A stretch of DNA of 64,000 bases from Adiantum capillus-veneris (Eukaryota; Streptophyta; Polypodiopsida; Polypodiales; Pteridaceae): positions 139,760,398 through 139,824,397 of the forward strand of contig CM043958.1 in the NCBI GenBank assembly GCA_014529385.2, written 5' to 3'. Within the stretch, counting starts at the first letter, position 1. Every line of letters starts with the position of its first letter. Positions 50,545 to 61,800 of the stretch are shown piece by piece. The notes under the pieces were generated by a model. That model was not told the DNA's origin, did not search any database, and worked only from the letters and a program-made list of their open reading frames with translations. Both the position numbers and the translations under genes were made by a program.

Positions 50545-50754
50545 GAAAAAACACACACAGCTTGGAGAAGACGAAGGAAGCTCAAGGCACACAAGAGAGA
50601 GTGTATTACTTAGTGTGCAATGGAAAGATAGATAGCCCTCGAATGATGGGCGTTTAATATACAGTGTACGGAGGGAAACCTCCTAGTGAGGGAAAAAATG
50701 CCCTGACGGTCCTAAGTGTTTTCATACACACACTACCACATGTATATGGTAACA
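50545..50754 (-). repeat. A3 3' LTR, truncated at its outer end
   Basis: Ends GGTAACA on the plus strand; the outer TGTTGGAATTAGGG is replaced by CTCCG. Confidence 0.88.
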
Positions 50755-51018
50755 AATTCCCCCTGGGAGTGATCCTGTGAGCAAGAGGTGGCACATAGAA
50801 TGAAGGGAAGTGCCATGCCTTGAGGACATGATCATTCCACAAAGGGGAGTAAGCCCAAAGCTTTGAACTTCTCACGAGACAATGCCTTTGTGAAAAGATC
50901 TGCAAGGTTTTCCCATGTTGGCACATAATCCAAGCTAATCTCTCCTACTGAGAACCTGTCCCTGACATAGAGGTAATGCACCTCAATGTGCTTTGTGCGA
51001 GCATGCAAAATCGGGTTC

Positions 51019-51124
51019 CTCGCAACTGCCAATGTGCTCTGACTATTAGTGTAAACAGTTTTGGTAGTGTGCTCGCAACTACCAATGTGCTCTGACAATT
51101 AGTGTAGACAGTTTTGGCAGTGTC
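51019..51124 (-). repeat. 53-bp tandem duplication in A3 RNase H
   Basis: CTCGCAACTGCCAATGTGC (51019) recurs as CTCGCAACTACCAATGTGC (51072) with matching downstream sequence. Confidence 0.85.
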
Positions 51125-51499
51125 CTGTCCAACACCCAAATAAACCATAAGGCATCTAAGCCATACAGACTCGACTATTGTTGTGAAGATACCTTGTACT
51201 CAGCCTCATAACTAGAAGTGGCCACAGTAGGTTGCTTCTTGCTCAACCATGATATACAAAGTGTCATAAATGTCCTGTGAGCTTACATTATTGTCTCTAG
51301 TACATGACAGCAAGGGCTAAACATAATCTTCCACAAACACAACATCCCACGAAACCAAAATACGCTTTGTTTGCGTAGGATACAACTTATAACCTTTTCT
51401 TTCAGCACTATAACCAACAAAAATACATTTGATAGCCTTATCATCCAATTTTTTGTGTTGTGCTTGTGGCACCAAAGCATATGAAAAATAGAGAAAAAC

Positions 51500-52091
51500 A
51501 TGCATATGCTCAATAGAATGCTTTCTATCATGCCATCTTCATATGGAGTCATAGACTACAAAGCTTTCGTAGGTCACACGTTGAGTACATAAGTGGCACA
51601 CATGATGGTCTCAAGCCAAAACGAATGCGAAAAAGGTCGACTTTTAACCATACATCGTACCATTTTTGTAAGTGACCTTTTTTTTCTGTCAGAAATACCA
51701 ATTTGTTGAGGCGTATAAGGAACTATACATTGGTGTTTCATCGCACGACTAGTGAGAAATGCATTAAATTCATGAGACATATATTCCAATCGATGATGCA
51801 TGTGCTCAATAGAATGCTTTCTGTCATGCCATGCTTCATATGGAGTCACAGACTGCAAAGCTTTCGTAGGTCACATGTTGAGTACATAAGTGGCACACAT
51901 GATGGTCTCAAGCCAAAACGAATGTGGAAAAGGTCGACTTTCGATCATACATCGTACCATTTTTGTAAGTGACCTTTTTTTTCTCTCAGAAATACCATTT
52001 TGTTGAGGCGTATAAGGAATTATACATTGGTGTTTCATCCCACGACTAGTGAGAAATGCATTAAATTCATGAGACATATACTCCCCTCGTC
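51500..52091 (-). repeat. 296-bp tandem duplication in A3 integrase
   Basis: GCTCAATAGAATGCTTTCT occurs at 51508 and 51804 (period 296), followed by about 280 bp of near-identical sequence each time. The copies have since diverged by several substitutions. Confidence 0.88.
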
Positions 52092-54215
52092 GATTGAAAC
52101 GGAGGGTGCCCATAGAACATTTTGAGACAGTTTCAAAAATTGTTTGAAGCACATAAAAATTTAGGACTTTGCTTTAAGCGGATATACCCATGCATGTCTG
52201 GAGTAATCATCAATGAAAGTCACAAAACAAAGGTATTTTCCCAAGGATGGAGTTTGCATGGGCCCACAAACATCGTTATGCACAAGCTGCAACCTGCATG
52301 TGGCCCTAACTGAACCATCCTATGGAAACTGTGAATGCCACATATTACCCAAAATACAACCTTCACAAACATGTTTGACAAGTGCTTCAAGAGGTGGCAA
52401 AGAAGCAACCATATTAGATTTCTGCAAATGCAGGAAACTGGCAAAATTCAGATGAACAAAATGTGCATGCCAAAGCTTTGCATATAAAATAGCCTTTGAA
52501 TCCACAACTGTATTTGCAAAATTTTGCCACACTTGTCATACAAAGTGAGCTTATATAGCCCACGTCATAAAATGCCTGATGCAACAATTTCATCACCAAA
52601 ATTGAGATCATGTATTGTACATCTGTCATCCACAAACTTTACTTAAAGACCAAGTCTAGCAAGTGCAGATATAGACAAAAGATTCTTCTTGATCGTAGGT
52701 ACATAAAGTGCATCAACAAGTGTAAAAGAACTACCATTTGCAGCAGTAGGCACAATCTTTCCAACTCCCTGAACCGGATAAGAGGCATTGTTGGCACAAG
52801 TGACTAAATTCCCATGAGGGACACACTCAAGAGAGGTAAACAAATCATGATGTGAGGTAATGTGCTTTGTAGCACCAGTGTCAAAATACCCCACATGTGA
52901 ATCTGCAGCAAATGACATGCATGCATCATGAACAGCAGGATTATAGGTACACTCTTCACTAAAAGCCCATTCTGCATCAACATTAGCACCATAGTCTCTT
53001 TTCATAGAAGTTTTAACAATAGATGCATTTGTAGTGGAGCGAACATTAGTAGTGAAACCAACCTCTTTCTTCTTAGCCTCTTTAGCCTTCAACTTAGGAC
53101 ACTGCTTGATTAAATGATCATTAGCTTTACAATAATGGCAACACATCTTCTCTTTTCCCTTATCACCAAAATTTCTAGAGGAACTACTTCCAGAAGAAGC
53201 ATTAGGAACATGTGATTTTCCACTCACAGAAGAACCATAAGAAGTGGTTGAATTGCTGTTACCACCTTTTATTTGAGCAGCAATAAAGGCATGTTCAATT
53301 GCATGCTGTCTAGTCCTGTTTTTCCTAAAAATAGACTCTTGCAATAGCAATGTGCATAATGCAACAAACTTGACAACTTTAGGATTTCCGTGGGTCATAA
53401 GTGTCCAAGTATCAGCAAAAGTCTGGTAAGAATCTAGAAAGGGAACTATCTGAAATGACTTCTCCTGCACAAATAAGTTGCTAATTCATCTCCTTTACAC
53501 CAGCAAGAAAAGTGTCCATGTCATCTTCCTCATGTATAATCTTTGATTCCAGCTCTTTACGTAGTAATGCAATTTTCGCCTCATTGCGACTTGCATAAGA
53601 CAAGCCAGAATATCCCAAGCCCGTTTTGCGAATTTCATTGAACAATTGTGAGGAGTTATGATGCACTTCACAAACAACGCAGTCAATGCATGAGACTACA
53701 CATCTTTTACATCCCAACAAGCATGTTCTGTTGTAGGCAAAACAACTATAATAGTAGCAATCCTTGCAGCAAGACCTACAACATCTTCAACATTGCCTAT
53801 ATCCTTAGAACCAAGACATACATCAATGCCCTGCACAATATTCTAGACACCCTGTTGCATCATGTAAGCTCACATAGGGTAATTGTCTCCATCCAATCTG
53901 TCCTCAGTAGTAGACATCTCTAACACATCTGTGTTGTTGTTAGCCATGGAAAATGCATGCACTTGATGTGAAACTTTTCTAAGAAAAGGAGAAATTAAGC
54001 GAGAATAGCATGTGCTATATAGAACAAACTGTGGAAGACTATAAGGGACGTGTTATGCAAAAAAAGACATTGATAGAAATTTTGCACAAAATGACAAAAT
54101 AGCCTGCATGACAGCCTGTTGACCTCGGCCCGCTCGCCAAAGCTCACAAAAATTGGAGAAAGTGAGCACGCGTGTGCTGGAGATGTTGGCAACTAATCCC
54201 GGGAGGAATCAACCT

Positions 54216-54227
54216 GCTCTAATACCA
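54216..54227 (-). promoter_or_regulatory. A3 primer-binding site
   Basis: Complement reads TGGTATTAGAGC, one change from consensus. Confidence 0.85.
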
Positions 54228-54229
54228 AT

Positions 54230-54459
54230 TGTTGGAATCGGGGTTGCCAAAAAACACAGACAAATTGGAGAAGACAAAGGAAGCTCAAGGCACACAACAG
54301 AGGGTGTATTACTTAGTGTTCAATGGAAAGATAAATAGACCAAGAATTATGGGCATATATACAATGCACGGGGGGGAAAGAACCTCCTATTGAGGGAAAA
54401 AATGCCGCGACGGTCCTAAGTGTGTTCACACACATCACTATCACATGTATATGGTAACA
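54230..54459 (-). repeat. A3 5' LTR
   Basis: 230 bp, TGTTGGAATCGGGG...GGTAACA. Confidence 0.92.
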
Positions 54460-55151
54460 GATGTAGAAAAGACGTGTATTGGTTGAAGCAATCTCCTCGT
54501 GTTTTGTATGACAAAGCTAACACTTATCTGGTCAAACGAGCTTCATAAAAATCCAAAAGAAAGAACATTGTATGTAAAGTGTGAGGGTGATGTACTTCTC
54601 TTTGTGTGTTTTTATGTGGATGATTTGGTGATGACTGGACCAAATGAGAGGCATATTTCTGAATTTAAGGTTGATTTGAATGCTACTTTCAAGATGAAAG
54701 ATCTGGGGCTATTGCATTATTACTTGGGTATACAATTTAAGCAGTGTGATGGTGGTATCGCCTTGTGTCAAAAAAGTTACATAAAGGCATTTCTTATCTT
54801 GTGATAAGTTTGAAGCTTTCCGGAGAGCTTTGGGCTTACTCCCCTTGGTGGACTGATCATATCCTCATGGCATGGCACATCCCTTTACTCTATGTGCTAA
54901 GTCCGCATCACTGCCAAGGGGGATTTGCTACTATATACATGTGGTAGTGATGTGTGTGAACACACTTAGGACCGTCGGGGCATTTTTTCCCTCAGTAGGA
55001 GGTTTTTTTCCTCGTGCATTGTATATATGCCCATCATCCTAGGGCTATCTATTTTTCTATTACACACTAAGTAATATACTCTCTGTTGTGTGCCTTGGGA
55101 TTTCTTCATCTTCTCCAAGATGTATGTGTTTTCTTGCAACCCTAATTCCAA
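54460..55151 (+). mobile_element. Ty1/copia fragment A4 (RT piece plus 3' LTR)
   Basis: Family A, plus strand, opposite to A3. Begins inside RT (QSPRV, then TLYVKCEGDVLL, FYVDDLVMTGPNERHISEF, FKMKDLGLLHYYLGIQFKQC). It jumps at about 54800 from KSYIKA to the very end of RNase H (FRRALGLLP-like), then purine tract CAAGGGGGATT and a full 3' LTR 54926-55151 (226 bp). The 5' part is lost at the junction with A3, consistent with A3 having inserted into A4. Confidence 0.88.
54926..55151 (+). repeat. A4 3' LTR
   Basis: 226 bp, TGCTACTATATACATG...AATTCCAACA. Confidence 0.9.
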
Positions 55152-56125
55152 CAATGGTGGGCTAGTCTCCGTGGGAATGGCAAAGCCCCAAGGACATGGA
55201 AAACTCTATAAGTTTCCATAATGAAGCAATTCCTTGTAAGCGATGCCAAGGACAAAGTTCTTACTGAATGGAGAAGCTTAAAGCTACTCTCCTACGAGTC
55301 TATCCACAAATATGTAGACAAGTTTTTGGATTTACATCTCAAAGCTACAGTCTTTCAAAAGATAGACTTTGACGAGCAAAAGAACAATTTTGTGCGGGAT
55401 TACCTAAAGAAATGGCTGAGTATATCAACTCTCAGCGGCCTGGTTCTATCACCGAAGTCATCCACCACACTATGGTTGGATCTAGTATCAATTTCCAACA
55501 AGGGTCTAAAAGAAACGCCAAGCCCATGGAAAACAAAGATCAAAATGATGCAAGGGAAAGAACAATGCTCAAATTTCTTCCCAAGGCAATTCCAAAAATA
55601 ACAATAACAACAACAAGAAGACCAAGGAGAAAGGAGTTTACAAAGGCTAAAAAAAACTCTCTCCTGATGAAGAGCTAGAGGATTTTCATAAAGATCACAA
55701 ATGCTTTAAGTATGGGGATCAAGGACATGGCTATCGTTCTTGCCTCAAAAGAAATACCCGCACTGAGACTCCTAGAGCTTCAACGGTCGAAGCTCCAAAA
55801 GAGGATGCTCATTGAAAAGTATCATCCCTTTCATATGATTGGGGGAAGGTGAGGAAGCATGATTCCTTCATCCTATTTGATCATGTCTCTACTCACAAAT
55901 TCATATCAATGGAGTTGGCCACAAAGCTGGGCATACAAGCTTTTGAGATGGGAGATATTGCAACTGTCGGTGGGGCTTTCAAAGGATAGCAAGCCTTCGT
56001 TACTCCCTTGGTTGAGAAGTTGAGGCTTCGTGTCCCAAGCTATGTCAACAAAGAAGACTTTTTCATCTCTCCTCTCCAACATGAGTGTAAGGACATGGAT
56101 CCTAAGGGCAAGGCCACTGGCACGG
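55152..56125 (+). pseudogene. Ty3/gypsy gag and protease relic
   Basis: Starts at the base after the A4 LTR: WWASLRGNG, MKQFLVSDAKDKVLTEWRSL, YVDKFLDLHLKATVF (retrotransposon gag core), then in another frame a Lys/Arg-rich linker and the knuckle CFKYGDQGHGYRSC, whose second Cys has become Tyr. The protease-like block FILFDHVSTHKFI near 55870 lacks the D-[ST]-G triad (DHV). Several stops. A4 therefore sits inside a gypsy gag. Confidence 0.75.
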
Positions 56126-56215
56126 TTGGACAGTGTGTACGCTAGGGGGAGGCTATAAGATAGCACGGTTGGGTGGAGACTAGCACACATATTACCATCG
56201 CCCCTTTACTGGTAT

Positions 56216-56477
56216 TTGAGCTATTTTTGGGAGGAGGGGGAAAACGGGTTGCATGTGTAGATGACCCCGACCACCCCATCTATGTCCTTCACAGCGGGCA
56301 ACCAAGGCGGGCGACCAAGGCAAACTCGACCGGCAACTCGACGGCACCGAGGCTCTGAAGGCTTCCGTTTCCTACACGCGTAGGAAGGCCCTCTTGACCC
56401 TTGCATGAAGGAGGGTTGAACCCACCCCATGAGGGTAAGACGCCAACACTTTACCATCAATCTATTGACCCTTGTTG
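56216..56477 (-). mobile_element. tRNA-derived SINE-like unit
   Basis: On the minus strand the pol III B box GGTTCAACCCT (56412-56422) matches GGTTCRANYCY at every position. A weaker A box TAGATTGATGG (56454-56464) lies 31 bp upstream, the spacing seen in tRNA genes. The flanks do not pair as an acceptor stem and no cloverleaf closes, so this is a SINE head and not a tRNA. The body down to about 56216 is GC-richer than its surroundings. I could not find a tail or target duplication, so the ends are approximate. Confidence 0.5.
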
Positions 56478-56877
56478 TGTATAACAAGGAAAGATAGCAT
56501 ACTTGTGTTGAAAGGAAAGCTAGAAGGAAAGGGAAAGCTTCAAATTTCAAGGAAATAGTTTCACCCTTCCTTTTCACTTCTTTGAGGAAAACAAGTTTTC
56601 CTTCAAAAATTCTTTTTTCCTCAAGGAGGTAGCTTCAAAGTGAACAAAAGCCTTCACAAAAACGACCAGTTTTTGTGAAGATTCAACAAAGGTGTTTGTT
56701 AGTAGCGGCTAACACACGCTACACCAATTATGCACCAAGTTGTGGATGTGCTATAGTGTTCAATATTTCATGTTCATTGTATAAGGCCTTGGGCTCATTT
56801 AGGAGTTTCAAAAATGTATAATTCTAAGCTAAAGAGCTCAATTTTATCCCATAGTTGAAGGGTTTGAGGCCCACAGC

Positions 56878-56885
56878 TATAAAAG
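56878..56885 (+). promoter_or_regulatory. G1 LTR TATA box
   Basis: TATAAAAG 181 bp into the LTR; G2 has TATAAA at a comparable offset. Confidence 0.5.
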
Positions 56886-57176
56886 AGCCCTATGTTTAAT
56901 GAGAAGTCATACTTGGGTGAGTTCTCATCTTTGTAGAGTGTATGGTCATGAGGCTCATGGGCTTTCCATTCCCATGTAGCTCTTGATTTCTAATACTCAA
57001 TTGCACTTTCTTTCTTATTAGTCTTCTTTGTTTTGATTATGTGGACTGAGATTGTATTAGTGTGATGGTAGATCTCTAATCCCTTTTTTGAGTTAATCTC
57101 TTCTATCCACACCATTGGCCATGGTGTCTGAGGGCTATGCCTTCCTTCTCTTCCTCTCTCTTTACAAGGTGTGCAG

Positions 57177-57180
<4 letters not shown>

Positions 57181-57208
<28 letters not shown>
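57181..57208 (+). repeat. (TG)n microsatellite
   Basis: 28-bp TG run inside LTR G1. Confidence 0.97.
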
Positions 57209-57560
57209 CATATGTAGTCACATTGAGGGGATGTACCCGAATCGACGCATTAATTCGGAGTAGGTAAATTAATCGCATGCTTGTGTAGTTGTATGATTAA
57301 GAGTTTTCATTAGAGTGATTGATGTGAGAGGTTAATTTCAATCACATGATTGTGTGCAAGTGATTATCAAGTAGGAATGTGTGGTTGATTAGAGGAAGTC
57401 CTTTCCATGGCTTCTCTCTATGATGAGTAGAAGAATCCCTTGAATCCTCTATTTCTATTCATCATATGCTCGTGCTTACAGGCCCTAGCCGGGTTGCTGA
57501 TCCACCGATTTGACAATTTTGTGGGCTGTGATTAGGTCGTGCTACAAGCCTCCCTACATT

Positions 57561-57577
57561 TGGCACCATTCTCGTGG
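57561..57577 (+). promoter_or_regulatory. G1 primer-binding site
   Basis: TGGCACCATTCTCGTGG two bases after the LTR. It resembles the TGGCGCC-type PBS of plant Tat/Athila gypsy elements. Confidence 0.55.
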
Positions 57578-58502
57578 ATCGATAACCTAAGCTAGTGAGT
57601 TTAGGATGTGTAGAATAGAGTAATTTCACTACTAACTTTTTGGTTTTTGAGTGTGTGTAACTCAATTTTTGGAGTGATTTGATGATTTTTGTGCAAAAAA
57701 TTGATGCTAATGTTGAGTTATGAATACCCCAAACCCCCCAATTTCTCCCCCAATTTCACTAATTTCATACTAACCCTTGCTAATTTCTTCGTTTCCATGC
57801 TAATTTCTACTAATTTTAACTAGCCTAACCACTAACACTTGAAGTGTAAAGTATGTTAAATCCCCTTTTAAGAGGTGGAATCATCACTCTAATCAAGTTA
57901 ATTGTGCTAATTTATACTTAATTTGATGATTTGAGTGTTTGAATTTTGACCTACAAATGGTCAATTTTGGAGCCGATTTGATGGCGCACACACTTGTGTG
58001 GAATGATGCGTCTTCACGTGGAGCAAGTAGCTTGGAGTGTAGTTACGATGTAAGTGCACTCACTTGCTCATGTCCATTCTTGATTGATTAATGAGGTTCA
58101 ATGTTGCTAATTATTTGCTAAAATTAGGTGTGTAACACCTAATTTTAGCACAAATTAGGTGTGTAACACAAATTGACCTACACTTTGCACCTAATTTGAT
58201 ACATTTGGAATGAAATTGATGATCAAATACATTGGGTATGCAAGGTAATGCTTAATTCTCATCAAGAATTTATATGTGTGCATAAAAATCATTGTGTGTG
58301 TGCATATGCACCAAAGAGAGAAAAAATTGTCAAAATTTTCAAGTGTGTGTGCACCTAATCTTTAGTGTGTGCATACATAGGAATTGATAAAATTGATGAT
58401 TCATGAGTATGCAATCATGTAATTGATATGTATGCTATGCTAATTCAATCATTGGATAAGCCTAATTGCCAAAAATTTGGGCAAAGATTAAGTGTGTGTG
58501 TG
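57578..58502 (+). other. Probable gypsy leader, non-coding
   Basis: Follows the G1 PBS and is AT-rich with AATTTCACTAATTTC and GTGTGTAACAC words. Long non-coding leaders are usual in Tat/Athila-type elements. Interrupted by B2. Confidence 0.35.
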
Positions 58503-58766
58503 TGTTGAGATGTTGAGCTCTAGGTTAGGTGACCGACATGGAGGATCTGTGCCAGTGATTCTACAGCTGGATTACACTTATAGTGCTAGCCTAGTACGCT
58601 TCTAGCGAGTTCACACTTAGTGACCGCATGTACATATGTGCTACTTTTCAGTTTTAGCACTTAGTCATTGTTGTACTCTCTTTTCTGTACGAAGAAGAAG
58701 AAGCTTTCCATCTCTGTGTAGTGTGTGCTTGTCTTGTGTAGCTCTCTTGCATCCTCCTTCTTTACA
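58503..58766 (+). repeat. B2 5' LTR with internal deletion
   Basis: Jumps from GAGCTCTA to GGTTAGGTGACC, losing about 58 bp present in the other three B LTRs. Confidence 0.93.
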
Positions 58767-58778
58767 TGGTATCAGAGC
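58767..58778 (+). promoter_or_regulatory. B2 primer-binding site
   Basis: TGGTATCAGAGC, exact. Confidence 0.94.
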
Positions 58779-58819
58779 CTGGTGCAGGCAAGAGAGGCAT
58801 TGTCTATGTAAAGAAAGAG

Positions 58820-61800
58820 GATGACATTGTCCGTGCATGCTTGGATGGTCTAGGAGATGAGTATGTACATTTCAGGTCTTCAATGAATACAAGAGACAAC
58901 ATCCCTGTGTTCCCAGATTGGATTTCTATGCTTATTCTTGAGGAGAAGAACCTTGGTCTTGACACGTCTTCTTCTCGTGGCAGAAATAGGTCTGAACAGG
59001 CCTTCTATTCTAACTCCAACACAGGTAGAGGTAGAGGTCGTGGTCGAGGCCCAAGTGATTGCAGGGGCCAATTTCAAGAAGGTCAATCACATCAAAACAA
59101 TACAGGTGGTAGGGGAAACCAGTCTCAAGGCAGGGAGAGTCAAAGAGGTCGTGGTGCAGGATCAAGCAAGCAGCAACATACTGCAGATAGCAGAGAATGT
59201 TGGACTTGTGGTGAAAGAGGTCACATGTCACGTGACTGTCCAAAGGGAAAAGCAAGTAGAAAGAGAGAACAGGGCAACTATGCATCTACTAGCAGAGATG
59301 CAGATGACAGCAAAAACGAGCGCATGTTTGTTATGCAGCATGTAATGAATACAATGACTGCAGAGAATTCCACCCAAGATGATGTTTGGTATGTGGATTC
59401 AGGTGCCTCTAATCACATGATGTCTCGTGGAGAGTGGTTTAGAGATATGCGCAAACCAGATGTGTCAGGCTATGTGCAGACAGGAGATGACACAGCTCAC
59501 CCCATTGCTCATGTAGGGGACATACCTCTAAATACGAAGAGTGGGAAATCAAAGTACTTAGCAGATGTACTTCATGTCCCAAACATTACAAAGAATCTTG
59601 TTTCCGTTGGACAAATGGTTGAGCAAGGTTTGCAAGTTCGCTTCAATCCGAATGGCTGTTATGTAGAAGATTTTCAGAATGGCTGTAAGGTTATCACAGA
59701 GGGCAAATGTGTGGGCAGAATGTTTACGCTGAATGTAGCCATGCCTGAGGTCAAAACTGCATTATTTGCACAGGACACAGGTGTTGTGGCTGATGTTGAC
59801 ATTTGGCACAAACACATTGGCCATGTCAATGAGCAGAGATTGCGCAGCATGCAATCAAAACAAATTGTAAAAGGTTTGCCCAAATTCAAGGTGGATGGTA
59901 TGCATAAAGTGTGTGCAGCATGCCAGTTTGGAAAACAATCAAAGGGCTCATTTCCACATGAGCGCAATGTATGTAAAAAGCCACTTGAGGTGGTGCACAC
60001 AGATGTTTGGGGTCCAACCGATACTGCAAGTATACATGGTTGCAGGTATTATGTCTCTTTCATTGATGACCATACAAGGAAAGTATGGGTCTACTTCATG
60101 CGTAACAAAAGTGAAGTGTTTCGTCCCTTTCAGGACTTCAAAGTCATGATTGAGAAGGAGACAGATATGAAAATCAAGACATTGAGGTCAGATGGAGGGG
60201 GAGAGTACTTCTCCAACGATTTTTCAGATTTTTTGCGAATGCATGGTATACGCAGGCAGTTTCCATGCAGATATACTCCACAACAGAATGGGGTTGCAAA
60301 AAGGAAAAACAAGCACATTGCAAAGGTTGCACGTGCATTGATGAATGAGAAGAACATGCCTCATCATTTCTAGGCTGAATCTGTAAATATAGTTGTGTAC
60401 ATCATGAACAGGACACCTACAGCTGCGGTGCATGATGTAACGCCTGAGGAAACGTTTACAGGTACAAAGCTGGATTTGGCACACTTGAAAGTGTTTGGTT
60501 GCATAGCTTACGTGCATGTACCAGATGAGTTGCGTAGGAAATTGGGTCCTAAAGCAGAGAAATGTATTCTTGTGGGATATTCCCTTGAACAAAAGGGGTA
60601 CAGGTGCTACAATCCTACTACACGAGAATTACGAGTGAGCAGAGATGTAGTCTTTGATGAGATGAGCAGCTGGTACAATAATGCACATGGCACTATTGGG
60701 GCTGATGTAAAAGATGATGTGGTTGTACCAAATGTGAGGCCACAGTCACAGGTTTTGAGTGGACCACAAGAGTCGTCTTCTCGTGGCTCTATTGAGAAGC
60801 CATGGAATGGTAGACTACGTACACAGGTTACTCCACCGACAGGTAGAAGGAATGTATCACGAAAAGGAAAGGAAAAGGTTGATGAACCTATGGCTGATGC
60901 ATCATCAGGCTTTTCACATATAGACATGGATTCAGATGGTTCTGAACAAAGTCTTGATGAGGAATTTGGAATTCCGGCTGTCAGGACACCTGGTGTAAGG
61001 AAAGTACAAGAAGATGCTAGAGGGCAAAGGAGTGACCCAGGACCGCGCAGATCTAACAGAGTCAGAAATCCAGTTCAGAAATTGACTTATGATGGGTATC
61101 TAGCGCATCACCAAGCCTACATGGCTAAGGTGATACACGATGTGGAGCCCACATGTTTTGAGGATGCTGTTGGAAATGTGCATTGGGATGATGCAATGAA
61201 TGAAGAGATGGCTGCATTGGAAGAAAACGACACATGGGAGTTGGTGCCATTGCCAAGTGGCAAGAAAGCTATTGGTTGTAAATGGGTGTATAAAACCAAG
61301 AATAAGGCTTATGGTAACATTGAGCGTCACAAGGCAAGGCTGGTCGCAAAGGGTTATGCACAGACGTATGGCATAGACTATGAGGAGACCTTTGCTCCAG
61401 TGGCAAAGATGATGACTGTGAGAGCTGTCATAGCAGTGGCTGCATCTAGAGGATGGATTATGCATAAAATGGATGTAAAGAATGCCTTCTTGAATGGTGA
61501 GTTGCAAGAGGAAGTGTATATGGATCAGCCACCTGGTTATGTCGATCCAGGTTACCCAGATTATGTATGCAGGCTTCTCAAAGCTTTGTATGGTTTGAAA
61601 CAGGGCTCTAGAGCATGGTATGATAGGATTGCCAAGTATCTTGTCAGTATTGGTTTTAGGAGAGCTCATGTTGATCATTCACTCTATGTACGTGAGAGTG
61701 ATGTGGGGATTGTGGTCATTACCATATATGTAGATGACTTTATTATTGTGGGTGACAATGCTATGGAGATTGACCATGTGAAGGGTCTTCTCAAACAGGA

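Larger units (their letters stand above)
50832..53946 (-). pseudogene. A3 gag-pol relic
   Basis: Gag starts MANNNTDVLEM. Frame at 53470-52643 has the knuckle CHYCKANDHLIKQC and protease YFDTGATKHIT. Pre-integrase and integrase (LRFNRRGEYMS, Asn at the catalytic Asp) follow. Sequence matching A1 12902-14325, including almost all RT, is absent at about 51255, where RNase H (W-L-S-K region) joins the RT-linker (DTLLPLF region). RNase H ends ADLFTKALSREKFKALGLLP. Many stops. Confidence 0.88.
50545..54459 (-). mobile_element. Ty1/copia element A3, rearranged
   Basis: Family A, minus orientation. 5' LTR 54230-54459, PBS 54216-54227 (complement reads TGGTATTAGAGC), relic coding 53946 to 50832, purine tract GGGGGAATT, 3' LTR 50545-50754 lacking its first about 20 bp on the plus strand. 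Internal RT deletion and two tandem duplications (see pol entry). Directly abuts A4 at 54459/54460. Confidence 0.9.
56697..57558 (+). repeat. Gypsy 5' LTR G1
   Basis: 862 bp from TGTTAGTAGCGGCTAA to CCTCCCTACA. TATAAAAG box at 56878-56885 and a (TG)n (57181-57208) inside. A tRNA-type PBS follows. The start and the middle match LTR G2 (25090-25784, opposite strand). Confidence 0.75.

Noticed and set aside
56400-56477. True tRNA gene on the minus strand
   Set aside because: A and B boxes are present but no acceptor stem pairs and no plausible anticodon arm closes; a SINE head fits better.
58766-58830. In-frame ATG spanning the B2 LTR/PBS junction that opens the gag remnant
   Set aside because: The in-phase join comes from the 644-bp deletion. 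The B1 start lies in the deleted leader region, so this ATG is fortuitous.
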